From assembly GCA_030803735.1 (NCBI GenBank), contig JAURUC010000001.1, forward strand, positions 4,526,001-4,590,000: a stretch of 64,000 nucleotides of DNA, given 5' to 3'. Source of the stretch: Actinopolyspora lacussalsi (GTDB taxonomy: Bacteria > Actinomycetota > Actinomycetes > Mycobacteriales > Pseudonocardiaceae). Position 1 is the first letter of the stretch. The number at the start of each line of letters is the position of its first letter. Under the pieces are notes generated by a model. The model did no database searches and had not been told where the DNA came from. It saw only the letters and a list, made by a program, of their open reading frames with translations. The translations under genes and the position numbers were made by a program. Positions 41,239 through 50,406 of this stretch are shown here, piece after piece.

Positions 41239-43782
41239 ATGTCCCGATTACACTCGGCGGTCGGCCTGGCCACAGCCGTACTGCTGGGCGGCGCGCTGCT
41301 GCCATCGGCTCTCGCGGACACCGCCGAAAGCTCACCGATCGACTACTCGCTGCAGGTGGATGCGGCGGGAGAGACCAAGTCGATCCCCGACACCATGCAC
41401 GGAGTCTTCTTCGAGGACATCAACGACGCCGCCGACGGTGGCATCTACGCGGAGCTGGTGCGCAACCGCTCCTTCGAGTACGACACCGTGGACAACCCCT
41501 CCTACACCCCGATGACCGGCTGGAGCACCACCTCGGTCGGCGGCGCCGAAGGCTCCGCCGAGGTGGTCGACGACGCCCAGCGGCTCAACGAGAACAACCG
41601 CCGCTACCTGCGACTGCGACCGAACGCCCGAGGTCGAGCCGCCTACGGGGTGACCAACGCCGGATACCACTCCGGAATGTCGTTGGAACGCGGCGAGAAG
41701 TACGACTTCTCGATCTGGGCCCGCAGCGACCAACCCGGCGGCACCCCGCTGACCGTGACCGCCACCGACGGCTCCGGCTCACCGGTCGGCCGCACCATGC
41801 GGCTCCGGGTCCGGGGCGACCAGTGGACCGAGTACAGCGGGACCTTCGTGGCGCACAGCGACACCAACACCGGTGGGCTGCGCGTGCTCGGACACGGTTC
41901 GGGAACCGTGCGGCTGGACATGGTCTCGCTCTTCCCCCGCGACACGTTCAAGGGCGAACCCAACGGGCTGCGCGAGGACCTCGCCAGCAAGATCGAAGCG
42001 CTCAACCCCGGCTTCCTGCGGTTCCCCGGCGGATGTCTGGTCAACACCGGCAGCCACGAGTCCTACCATGCCCCCGACTGGGAACGTCGCCGTTCCTACC
42101 AGTGGAAGGACACCGTCGGGCCGGTCGAACAACGCCCCACCAACGCCAACTTCTGGGGCTACAACCAGTCCTACGGCCTCGGGTTCTACGAGTACTTCCG
42201 GTTCGCCGAGAACATCGGCGCCATGCCGCTGCCGGTGGTGCCCGCCCTGGTGACCGGCTGCGGTGAGGACGAGGCCACCGACGATCCGCAGCTGTTGCGG
42301 CGCCACATCCAGGACACCCTCGACCTGATCCAGTTCGCCAACGGGTCGGTCGACACCGAGTGGGGCGGCAAGCGAGCCGCCATGGGCCACCCCGAGCCGT
42401 TCGGGCTCACGCACCTGGCCGTGGGCAACGAGGAGAACCTCCCCGAGGACTTCTACGAGCGCTTCGAGAAGTTCCGCGACGCCATCGAGCAGCGCTACCC
42501 CGGGATCACCGTGGTCGCCAACTCGGGACCCGACGACAGCGGAGCCACCTTCGAACGCGCTTGGGAGCTCGCCCGCGAGCAGAACGCGGAGATGGTCGAC
42601 GAGCACTACTACAACAACCCGCGGTGGTTCCTGGAGAACAACCGGCGCTACGACTCCTACGACCGCTCGGGGCCGAAGGTCTCGTTGACCGAGTACGCCT
42701 CGGAGGGCAACGAGTTCTACAACGCGCTGGTCGAGGCGTCCTTCATGACCGGGCTGGAACGCAACGCCGACGTGGTGCGGATGAGCTCCTACGCCCCGCT
42801 GCTGGCCCACGAGGACGATCCGCAGTGGACTCCGGACATGATCTGGTTCGACAACCACCGGTCGTGGGGCTCGGCGAGCTACGAGGCCCAGAAGCTGTTC
42901 GGCAACAACGTCGGTGACGAGGTGGTGCCCAGTGAGGCGTCCTCGACCCCGGTCGAGGAGAAACCGATCAGCGGTGCGGTGGGGCTGTCCACCTGGAACA
43001 CCAGCGCGGCCTACGACGACGTGCGGGTGACCTCCGCCGACGGCGAGACACTGCTGGCCGACGACTTCTCCGGCGACGCCTCGAAGTGGAGCGAGCTCAC
43101 CGGCACCGGCGACTGGTCGATCGAGAACGGATCCTACGTGCAGTCGGACGCCTCGGTCCAGAACACCATGGTCACGGCCGGTGACGAGAACTGGAGCGAC
43201 TACGACCTGAACCTGACCGCCACCAAGCGCGCGGGCAGCGAAGGGTTCCTCGTCGCCTTCGGCGTCAAGGGAACCGGCAACTACTACTGGTGGAACCTGG
43301 GCGGCTGGAACAACACCCGCTCGGCGGTGCAGCAAACCACCGCCGGCAGCTCGCAGACCGTGCTGTCCAAGGACACCACCATCGAGACCGGCCGGGAGTA
43401 CGACATCAGGGTCGAGGTCCGAGGCCGGCAGGTGACGCTGTTCCTCGACGGCGAGAAGTGGGGCAGCTTCACCGACGAGCAGAACGCCGAACCGTTCCGC
43501 CAGGTGGTCACCAGGGACGAGAAGACCGGTGAGCTGATCGTCAAGGTCGTCAACGCCCAGAACAACCGGGCACGTACCCAGCTGGACATCAGCGGTGCCT
43601 CGCGGCTGGCGAACACGGCGCGGCTGACCACGTTGCAGGGCGACCCCCAAGCGGTCAACACCGCCGAGTCGCGACCGATCAAACCCGAGAAGTCGGTGAT
43701 CCGGGGCGTGGACGAGAGCTTCAGCCACACCTTCCCGGCCAACTCCATCACCGTGATGCGGATCAAGACGTACGACGAGTGA
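41239..43782 (+). CDS. Secreted alpha-L-arabinofuranosidase (GH51)
   Basis: An 847-residue enzyme that releases terminal arabinofuranose from arabinan or arabinoxylan. The signal peptide ends near residue 29 (LPSALADT). A carbohydrate-binding-like region (about 85-235) is followed by the GH51 barrel with FLRFPGGCLVNTG, GNEEN (acid/base Glu398) and LTEYASEGN (nucleophile Glu485). The C-terminal part has a further jelly-roll-like region (ADDFSGDASKWSELTG, YWWNLGGWNNTRSA) and an all-beta end domain. This large form resembles secreted Streptomyces and plant GH51 enzymes more than the short intracellular type. Start ATG 41239. A GH43 gene follows. Confidence 0.92.
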   Translation: MSRLHSAVGLATAVLLGGALLPSALADTAESSPIDYSLQVDAAGETKSIPDTMHGVFFEDINDAADGGIYAELVRNRSFEYDTVDNPSYTPMTGWSTTSVGGAEGSAEVVDDAQRLNENNRRYLRLRPNARGRAAYGVTNAGYHSGMSLERGEKYDFSIWARSDQPGGTPLTVTATDGSGSPVGRTMRLRVRGDQWTEYSGTFVAHSDTNTGGLRVLGHGSGTVRLDMVSLFPRDTFKGEPNGLREDLASKIEALNPGFLRFPGGCLVNTGSHESYHAPDWERRRSYQWKDTVGPVEQRPTNANFWGYNQSYGLGFYEYFRFAENIGAMPLPVVPALVTGCGEDEATDDPQLLRRHIQDTLDLIQFANGSVDTEWGGKRAAMGHPEPFGLTHLAVGNEENLPEDFYERFEKFRDAIEQRYPGITVVANSGPDDSGATFERAWELAREQNAEMVDEHYYNNPRWFLENNRRYDSYDRSGPKVSLTEYASEGNEFYNALVEASFMTGLERNADVVRMSSYAPLLAHEDDPQWTPDMIWFDNHRSWGSASYEAQKLFGNNVGDEVVPSEASSTPVEEKPISGAVGLSTWNTSAAYDDVRVTSADGETLLADDFSGDASKWSELTGTGDWSIENGSYVQSDASVQNTMVTAGDENWSDYDLNLTATKRAGSEGFLVAFGVKGTGNYYWWNLGGWNNTRSAVQQTTAGSSQTVLSKDTTIETGREYDIRVEVRGRQVTLFLDGEKWGSFTDEQNAEPFRQVVTRDEKTGELIVKVVNAQNNRARTQLDISGASRLANTARLTTLQGDPQAVNTAESRPIKPEKSVIRGVDESFSHTFPANSITVMRIKTYDE

Positions 43783-43814
43783 GTCGAATCCGCCGACCGG
43801 TTTCCCGAGGGGCT

Positions 43815-43965
43815 CGGGTGGCGGAACCTCTCGCACGGCTCTCGCTCCGGGGAGGCCCGACATCGGGTAGGCACCTACACAACGTCGGGCCTTCCTCGCG
43901 AGAGCCGCACGCGAGAACCCGCGGCGGTGCGAACTGCGTAGGTGGTGGGGGTTTGGCACCGCTGA
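43815..43965 (+). repeat. Dispersed repeat A, copy 2
   Basis: GGTGGCGGAACCTCTCGCAC, then CGGCTCTCGC and its inverted partner GCGAGAGCCG, with inner arms AGGCCCGAC / GTCGGGCCT around GGTAGGCACCTAC. The paired arms make a hairpin of about 70 bases between the GH51 and GH43 genes. Confidence 0.85.
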
Positions 43966-44055
43966 GCCGAAACATCACTTTCGCCGGTCACCACACGGAA
44001 AACCCCTCACAACGCGGAAAACCTCCACGTCACTTTCTCCGAACAGGAGTACTAC

Positions 44056-45558
44056 ATGACGCAGAACAATTTGAATCGCCGTTCGCTGCTGCGCGGCGGT
44101 GGAGCGGCGGCGGCTGGAGCCGCGGCGGTGCCGTTGCTCGGCACCTCGGCGAGCGCGGCGACACAGCGGCCCGGCAGGGGACACGGTCAGGACCCCGGTC
44201 GGGACTCCGGCGTGCTGACCACCCGTGACCCGTTGATCGAGCAACGCGCCGATCCGCTCATCACCTACCCCCACCGGGGGATGTACTACATGACCGGCTC
44301 GGTGCCGGAGTACGACCGCATCGTGGTGCGCGGCGCCCCGACCATCGAGGGGCTGGCCCACACCGGGGAGCGCACCGTCTGGCGCCGCCCGAAGTCCGGA
44401 CGGATGGGCGGCCACATCTGGGCGCCGGAGCTGCACCGCATCGACGGCCGTTGGTACATCTACTTCGCCGCCGGTGATTCCGACGACGTGTTCCGCATCC
44501 GGATGTACGTGCTCGAATCCCGCGCCGAGGACCCCCGCGAGGACGCGTGGGAGCTGCGCGGGCAGATCACCACGGCCTGGGACACCTTCGCGCTCGACGC
44601 GACCACCTTCGAGCACGCGGGGACCCGGTACTACGCGTGGGCGCAGGCGGAACCGGGCATCGACACCAGCAGCAACCTCTACATCGCCGAGATGGCCTCC
44701 CCGCTGGCGATCAAGGGCGATCCGGTCCGGATCGCGGTGCCCACCGCCGACTGGGAAACCCGTGGTTTCAAGGTCAACGAGGGTGCGTACGTGCTGGTCC
44801 GCAACGGGCGGGTCTTCATGACCTTCTCGGCCAGCGCCACCGACGCCAACTACTGCGTGGGGCTGCTGACCGCCGACGCCCGCGCGAATCTGCTCGATCC
44901 CGCTTCCTGGACCAAGTCGCCGCAGCCGTTGCTGCGGACGAACGAGGCCAACAGCAGGTACGGCCCCGGGCACAACTCCTTCACGGTGGCCGAGGACGGC
45001 GAGACGGACGTGCTCGTCTACCACGCGCGGTCCTACCAGGGGATCGAGGGCGATCCGCTGTACGACCCGAACCGTCACACCAGGGTGCAGCGGCTGAACT
45101 GGTACCCGGACGGCACACCCGCACTCGGGATACCGATCGCCGAGGGCGAGCCCGTGGTGCGGCTCTCGCCGCTGGACAGTCCGGGGTCCTTCGTCCGGCA
45201 CGGACAGGGCGGCCGGCTGGTCGTCGATCGGGTCGCCGACCGTGTCGAGCGGAGCCAGTTTCGCATCGTGCCCGGCTTCCTGGACCCCGGCAGGGTGGCG
45301 CTGCGGTGCGTCGACCTTCCGGACCACCACGTCCGGGTGAGTGACGGCTCACCCGTGGTGGAGCCCTACGCCGACAGCGACGAGTACGGCCGGGCCAGCG
45401 GATTCATCCGGGACGAGGGACTCGCCGACCGCGACGGCGTGTCCTTCCGGCTCTCGCACGATCCGCACAGCTACCTCGCGCACCGCGAGGGCAGGCTCGT
45501 CGTGGAGCGGCCCGGAAGCCGAGCGGACCGGGAGCGGGCGACCTTCCGACTCCGCTGA
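44056..45558 (+). CDS. Tat-exported GH43 glycosidase with C-terminal AbfB domain
   Basis: A 500-residue enzyme. The twin-arginine signal (NRRSLLRGGGAAAAG, cleavage after SASA) suggests export in folded form. The GH43 five-blade propeller spans about 55-355, with Asp in RADPLITYPHRGMYYMTG, HIWAPELHRIDGRWYIYF and the calcium or substrate loop near YGPGHNSF. The C-terminus (about 370-500) is an arabinofuranose-binding AbfB (CBM42) domain: SFVRHGQGGRLVVDRV, RCVDLPDHHVRVSDG, SYLAHREGRLVVERP. It probably acts with the GH51 enzyme on arabinan side chains. The start is ATG 44056 behind AGGAG. Confidence 0.9.
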   Translation: MTQNNLNRRSLLRGGGAAAAGAAAVPLLGTSASAATQRPGRGHGQDPGRDSGVLTTRDPLIEQRADPLITYPHRGMYYMTGSVPEYDRIVVRGAPTIEGLAHTGERTVWRRPKSGRMGGHIWAPELHRIDGRWYIYFAAGDSDDVFRIRMYVLESRAEDPREDAWELRGQITTAWDTFALDATTFEHAGTRYYAWAQAEPGIDTSSNLYIAEMASPLAIKGDPVRIAVPTADWETRGFKVNEGAYVLVRNGRVFMTFSASATDANYCVGLLTADARANLLDPASWTKSPQPLLRTNEANSRYGPGHNSFTVAEDGETDVLVYHARSYQGIEGDPLYDPNRHTRVQRLNWYPDGTPALGIPIAEGEPVVRLSPLDSPGSFVRHGQGGRLVVDRVADRVERSQFRIVPGFLDPGRVALRCVDLPDHHVRVSDGSPVVEPYADSDEYGRASGFIRDEGLADRDGVSFRLSHDPHSYLAHREGRLVVERPGSRADRERATFRLR

Positions 45559-45566
45559 GTCGCCCA

Positions 45567-45600
45567 CCACGGCGCCGTGAGCCCTCGTCCGGCGCCGTGG
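45567..45600 (+). terminator. Hairpin after the GH43 gene
   Basis: CCACGGCGCCG and CGGCGCCGTGG form a perfect 11-base-pair stem with a 12-base loop, starting 9 bases after the stop codon. Confidence 0.75.
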
Positions 45601-45696
45601 TCGGGTTCCCGCGATCCACGCACGAAACCTCGCCCCCCGCGTGCGTGGATCCCCGGGTGGATCCCTCAGTGGGGTCCACCCGGTTCCGGGGCGGTT

Positions 45697-46413
45697 TCAC
45701 CCGGCGGCCGGACGCGAGATGTCGTGCTCTTCGGTTGTTTCGTGGGAAGCGCCGCTCGGGGTGGCACCGTGTTCCCCGGTGGAGTGATCAGCGGTCGCTC
45801 GTTCACCCGTGGCTCGTTCATCCGTGGCGCGCTCGACGATGGTTCGTTCTACGGTGGCTCGCTCGATGGGGAAGGGCTCGACGTTGGAGAGCTCTGTGGC
45901 GTCTTCGGTGGGGCGCTCGGTGGTCTCCGTTTCCCGGGTGGGAAAGACCCAGCGGCGGAAGGCCCACCAGCGGAACGCCATACCCAGCAGCACGCCGAGT
46001 ATCTGGCCCGAGGTGAAGTCGGCGATCTCCTCGACCAGCGGTGTGGTGTAGGGCGTCTGCAGGTGCAGCAGGTATCTGGAGACCCACAGCGGTGCGGCGT
46101 AGAGCCCGATCGCGATACCGCTGAACAGGAAGTACAGGCTGGCCTCGTGGTGGCGTTCCTTGCCGCCGCGGGTGCGGAACGCCCACTCCCGGTTGAGGAC
46201 GTAGGACACGATCGTGGCCACCAGCACGGCCACGACCTTGGCCGTGACCGGCTTCGGGGCCAGCACGGTCCACTTGAGCGCGAAGAAGATCACCGTGTCG
46301 ATGACGAAGGTGCTCGCGCCCACCATCGCGAACTTCAACAGCTCGCGGTATCGCAGCGCCAGCTGCCGTAGCGGGCGGGGGAGTTGGGTGAGCACCTCGT
46401 CGACTACCGACAC
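45697..46413 (-). CDS. GtrA-family membrane protein
   Basis: A 238-residue protein. The first 150 residues have four membrane helices in the GtrA pattern (LLKFAMVGASTFVIDTVIFF, VVAVLVATIVSYVLNREWAF), a family linked to flipping or transfer of polyprenyl-linked sugars to the wall. The C-terminal 75 residues form an acidic, repetitive hydrophilic tail (ERATVERTIVERATDERAT). In mycobacteria a GtrA gene lies between purK and the PH protein, divergent from purK, and the order here is consistent. The start is ATG 46413. Confidence 0.85.
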   Translation of the reverse strand: MSVVDEVLTQLPRPLRQLALRYRELLKFAMVGASTFVIDTVIFFALKWTVLAPKPVTAKVVAVLVATIVSYVLNREWAFRTRGGKERHHEASLYFLFSGIAIGLYAAPLWVSRYLLHLQTPYTTPLVEEIADFTSGQILGVLLGMAFRWWAFRRWVFPTRETETTERPTEDATELSNVEPFPIERATVERTIVERATDERATGERATADHSTGEHGATPSGASHETTEEHDISRPAAG

Positions 46414-46512
46414 CCGACGAGTCTACGGAGTGGCGCCACTGGCACCCCGCCACGCACGTGAGTTCCCTCCGGTCGAGTGTCACACCTCATGGCCTCGGAG
46501 CCTCCGGGGCGT

Positions 46513-46530
46513 CGATTTCTCGCGAAATCG
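46513..46530 (-). repeat. Palindromic element P, copy 17
   Basis: A perfect CGATTTC-TCGC-GAAATCG core, 33 bases beyond the end of the ECF fusion gene. Confidence 0.85.
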
Positions 46531-46562
46531 CCGCGCCGGATCGGAGCACGGCCACGGTGGGC

Positions 46563-49139
46563 TCAGTCCGAGGCTCCGACGTAGGGCAGCCCGTCGAGGA
46601 AGTTCTCCAGGTCGAACCCGGACGAGTCCTCGCTGTCCGAATCATCCGGATTCCGCTGCCCGCCGCCCTCGGAGGGCTCCGGCGGTTGCGACTCCGGTTC
46701 CTCGGTGGCTTCGGGCGGTTCGGGGCCGCTCGTTCCCTCGTGTTCCGTCGTCGGCGGTGTCGGCTTGTTCGTGTCGGATCCCGGGGAGTCGGGAGCGGGG
46801 GAGCTCTCGTGCGGGGAACCGCCGGACTGCCCCGCGCCGTTTCCGTTCGGGGCATCCGGATCGGTTCCGGGCTCCGAGCTCGGGTCGGGCGGTCCGCTGG
46901 GACCGGAGTTCGCCGGTTCCCTGCCGTTCTCGGAGCCCTGCGGGACACCACTGTCCGAGCCGTCATCCGGCCTGTTCGGCCGTTGCTCGGTGCTCGTCGA
47001 TTCGTCCGGCAGATTCCAGTGCTCCGGCAGTTTCCAGTAGTCCGGCAGCCGGGACCACCACTGCTCCAGGGTGACTCGTTCGCTGTCGCGGGCGTCGGCC
47101 AGTTCGGCGCTGACCGTGAGCCGGGTCGGACGCGACCACTCGGCCGGCGACTCGTCGAGCAGCCCCTCCTCGGACAGCGGGCGGGCGGACAGCCAGCGGG
47201 AGTCGCACAGCCACACCGCGAATTCGGTGGTCTCGGTGGGCCGCAGGCGCTCCGAGCAGCGCACCGTCGAACCCGCGCGTTCGCATCCCGAGGGGATCGT
47301 CACCGCTCGGGTACCCTCCGGAAGTTCGAACACCACCCGTGCCGTTCCGGTGGTGTCCCCGGTGTTGCGGGCGTGCGCGCGCACTCGCGAGCCACTCCAG
47401 GGAAACGCCCCGCTCCAGCTGTCCGTCGTGAGTGCTATGCCCGGTTCGGTGCTTGGCTTCACCCGGACACGCACCTCGGCCAGCGAGAGCGAGAGCCCGC
47501 CCGCGCTCGTGATGTTCACCGTCACCTCACCGCTGCGCGCGGTGCTGTCCGCGCGAACCCGGAAGTCCAGCGGCAGCTCCTCGCCTGCCCGCAGCCCGCG
47601 TTCGGTGGTGCAGGTCATGGAGCGACCCTCGGAAACGCAACCGAGGCCGGGACCGGTCCCGTTCGAGCCGGACACCGCGGGCTCGGCCCGGAGCACCCCG
47701 CCCGCGCTGTTCCCCGTGCTCGCCGGGACCACCGCGTTTCGCGCGCTCGCCGAACGTGCTGTCACCCATGCCGGTTCGGTGCTCGCGGCCTCGCTCCCCG
47801 AGTTCTCGGCGGCTCCCGAGCCGTCGGTCACGCCGGGGACACGGGCGCTGATCCCCCTCGGCAGCGCGAGACGCACCGTGATCGGTTCGGAGATTCCCGT
47901 CCCGTTGTTGCCGATCGTGATGGGCAGCTCGGCGGGATCACCACCCGCGATCAGGTGCACCGGTTGTCCCGGCCCGGACGCCACGAGGTTCGGCTCCCCC
48001 TGCTCGGGTTCCGGCGGGGGAGCCTTCTCGGGAGGTGGGCTCGGTTCGGGGGAAGGTCGTGGCTCGGAGGGCTGCCGCGTCGGCTGCTCCGGTGCGGGCG
48101 GTTCGGGGCGCGGCGGGGGTTGTTCCGAGGTGGGGGGCGCCGCGGCCGCGGGATTCGGTTGTTGACCACCCGCCGCCAGGCCGAGAGCCACCGCGACGAC
48201 CATCGCGGCGGTCGAGGCGGTCGTCCCCACGATCTGCCGGGGCAGTGAGCTCGCCGCCCCGACAGCACCGGCGGCACCCGTACCTCCCGCACCTCCGGCG
48301 GTGATCCCGGCAGCGGCGGCCGTTCCCGAGTTGCCCGCCAGATACCCCGCCGCGCTGGTGCCGAGGACGAACGGCGCGACCACCAGCCGCAGACCGCCGT
48401 TGACGTCGCCCAGCTCGGCGGACAGAGCGCGACAGCTCGTGCAGGAGTCCAGGTGCGTGTCCACCTGCGCGGACTCCCGTTTGGACAGCCCGCCCCTGGT
48501 CCACTGGCCCAGCCGCTCGACGGTGGCGCGGCACTGCTGCGACTCCGCCTCGTCGGATTCCAGCTGCCCGAGGTGGACCTGCAGGTATGCCTGTCGTAAC
48601 CCCTCGCGCGCCCGGTAGGCCAGCGCCGAGACTCCGTTGGATGTCAGCCCCAGGACCGGGGCCACCTCGGACGGTGACTCGCCCTCGATCTCCAGGTGCC
48701 ACAGCACCGTCTGCCAGCGTTCGGGCAGCCTGTTGAACGCCTGCGCGGCCAGTGAGCGTTCCAGACCCGCCACCGCCGTGTCGGTGAACGGCACGCTCAC
48801 GTCCGCGCCGTCCTCGGTGCCCACGTCGGCCGAGTACCGCACTCTGCGCTCCTTGCGGGTGCGGTCGTAGGCCGTACGGCGGACCGCCGTGAGGAGGTAG
48901 GCCCGGAACGCCGTGTTCGGCCCCTGACCGGAACGCAGTCCGGTGAGTACTTTCGCGAACGCCTCGGAAACGAGGTCGTCCGCCTCCGACGAGTCGTTGG
49001 CCACCTGGCGAGCCATGCTGTGGGCCGCGACACTGTGGCGCTCGTAGAGCACTCCGTACGCTGCGGTGGAACCTCCGCGAACGGCTTCGATCAGCTCGTT
49101 GTCACCCGCGTCCTCGAACTCGTTCGGATCCGTGCCCAC
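46563..49139 (-). CDS. ECF sigma factor fused to zinc-finger, membrane and extracellular regions
   Basis: An 858-residue protein. The sigma part is N-terminal: region 2 (about 15-85, ELIEAVRGGSTAAYGVLYER, ADDLVSEAFAKVL) and region 4 (about 135-190, RLPERWQTVLWHLEIEGESP). A zinc-finger anti-sigma-like module follows (HLDSCTSCRAL, about 230). Two hydrophobic segments come next, of which STAAMVVAVALGLAAGG near 312-328 is the better membrane helix. The outer half has beta-rich, CARDB/DUF11-like stretches and a final acidic Pro/Ser/Gly-rich tail. So a sigma factor and its membrane tether are one chain, as in the ECF53-like group. Proteolytic release is likely needed for activity. Confidence 0.82.
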   Translation of the reverse strand: MGTDPNEFEDAGDNELIEAVRGGSTAAYGVLYERHSVAAHSMARQVANDSSEADDLVSEAFAKVLTGLRSGQGPNTAFRAYLLTAVRRTAYDRTRKERRVRYSADVGTEDGADVSVPFTDTAVAGLERSLAAQAFNRLPERWQTVLWHLEIEGESPSEVAPVLGLTSNGVSALAYRAREGLRQAYLQVHLGQLESDEAESQQCRATVERLGQWTRGGLSKRESAQVDTHLDSCTSCRALSAELGDVNGGLRLVVAPFVLGTSAAGYLAGNSGTAAAAGITAGGAGGTGAAGAVGAASSLPRQIVGTTASTAAMVVAVALGLAAGGQQPNPAAAAPPTSEQPPPRPEPPAPEQPTRQPSEPRPSPEPSPPPEKAPPPEPEQGEPNLVASGPGQPVHLIAGGDPAELPITIGNNGTGISEPITVRLALPRGISARVPGVTDGSGAAENSGSEAASTEPAWVTARSASARNAVVPASTGNSAGGVLRAEPAVSGSNGTGPGLGCVSEGRSMTCTTERGLRAGEELPLDFRVRADSTARSGEVTVNITSAGGLSLSLAEVRVRVKPSTEPGIALTTDSWSGAFPWSGSRVRAHARNTGDTTGTARVVFELPEGTRAVTIPSGCERAGSTVRCSERLRPTETTEFAVWLCDSRWLSARPLSEEGLLDESPAEWSRPTRLTVSAELADARDSERVTLEQWWSRLPDYWKLPEHWNLPDESTSTEQRPNRPDDGSDSGVPQGSENGREPANSGPSGPPDPSSEPGTDPDAPNGNGAGQSGGSPHESSPAPDSPGSDTNKPTPPTTEHEGTSGPEPPEATEEPESQPPEPSEGGGQRNPDDSDSEDSSGFDLENFLDGLPYVGASD

Positions 49140-49317
49140 GCCGTACGCTCCCCTCGGTGTGTGTCGATGACGGCTCGCGGCGTGTCCGCGGCGTGATCAG
49201 CACTGTACTCAGCGGTTATTGTGATCGAACTCTCCGGGTGAACGCTATTCGAATCACCGTCACGGACCACTCCCCGGGACGTCCCCACGGCGGGGAGTCA
49301 CCAGAAGGGGAGGAAGA

Positions 49318-50298
49318 ATGGAACCTTCGAGGGAGCAATCACCCGAACAGCCGAGGTGTAGCGGGGAATCGAACGACCCCGGAACGGCGCAACCGTGGGA
49401 TTCGAATCCTGGGCAAGGCGGTTCGGATCCGGGGCAGCGCGGCGCACGGGCGATCCCGTCCGGTCGCGCGACGAGCGTCGCGGGCGGGGCGGAACGTCAC
49501 CGCGCGTTGCGGTCCCGGTGGCGTGGCGCGACGCTGGCCTCCGGCTGGCCGTTTCCCGGCGACTGGGCCTGTCCTGCGGTCGACCGGGTGTGCGAGGCCG
49601 TGATAAGCGGCGACGATCCGGGGGACGCGGTCGACGAGCTCGCGGCGCAGCGGGCGGATTCCGGGATCGGGCTGGACGAGACCCTGCTGGACCTGGGAGT
49701 GCTGCACGCCGTGCTCTCGCGGGAGGACACCGGCACCGCCCTGGTCAGCCAGGAGTGCGACGACGTCCCCACGTGGTTGCTGCGCCGCGCCGCGCTGGCA
49801 TGGGCCGACGTGGTCGCGGGACGCTCGGCGGCCCGCGAGGTCACCGACGCGCTGACCGGGTTGAGCACGCTGTCCTACCTGCGGATGCGGCTGTACGAGG
49901 TGTACCGCGAGACCCGGGCCGCCGGAGCCGGACCGGCGACGTCTCCCGGACGGGACAGCTACGCGCTGCTCGTCGTCACGCTCCGGTTGCCGGGGGACGA
50001 TCACCGGTGGGCGCGGCTGATGGCGGTGGTGCTGGCCGCCGATGTGCTGCGGGACGTGTTCGACGCCGGTGAAACCGTGTCACTGCTGCGCGATTCCACA
50101 CCCGTGGTGCTCACGCGGGACGACACGTGGCTGGCGGAACGTTGTTCCCGCGCCGAGACCGCGATCAACGAGCGCGTGCTGGCCGACCCGGAGCTGGCGC
50201 GGGCACTGGACGACTCCGGCAGCGCCGTGCGAATTCGCCGGTCGCCGCTGCCGACCGAGTACTCGCGGGCCTGTGAACTGCTCGACTCACTCCGCTGA
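49318..50298 (+). CDS. GGDEF-like protein, degenerate
   Basis: A 326-residue cytosolic protein starting at ATG 49318 behind GGGGAGGAAG. The first 60 residues are disordered. About 85-175 is helical. VTDALTGLSTLSYLRMRLYE near 177-196 resembles the entry helix of GGDEF domains (DxLTGLxNR). The rest has the right size for such a fold (YALLVVTLRL, VVLAADVLRDVF), but no GGDEF signature loop is seen. It probably cannot make c-di-GMP and may be a binding or structural relic. It is divergent from the ECF fusion gene across 178 bases and may share its promoter region. Confidence 0.5.
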   Translation: MEPSREQSPEQPRCSGESNDPGTAQPWDSNPGQGGSDPGQRGARAIPSGRATSVAGGAERHRALRSRWRGATLASGWPFPGDWACPAVDRVCEAVISGDDPGDAVDELAAQRADSGIGLDETLLDLGVLHAVLSREDTGTALVSQECDDVPTWLLRRAALAWADVVAGRSAAREVTDALTGLSTLSYLRMRLYEVYRETRAAGAGPATSPGRDSYALLVVTLRLPGDDHRWARLMAVVLAADVLRDVFDAGETVSLLRDSTPVVLTRDDTWLAERCSRAETAINERVLADPELARALDDSGSAVRIRRSPLPTEYSRACELLDSLR

Positions 50299-50406
50299 GT
50301 CGCTGATCGCGTTGTCGAACCCGCGGCGGGGGAGTTGCGGCGGGGGAGTTGCGGTGGGGATACCGACGCTCGGTCCGGTCCCCCGAACGGGTAGGCTATC
50401 CGGGCT

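Noticed and set aside
49375..49435. tRNA-like string (GGATTCGAATCC) near the start of the GGDEF-like gene
   Set aside because: It lies in a coding frame and no acceptor, D or anticodon arms can be formed around it.
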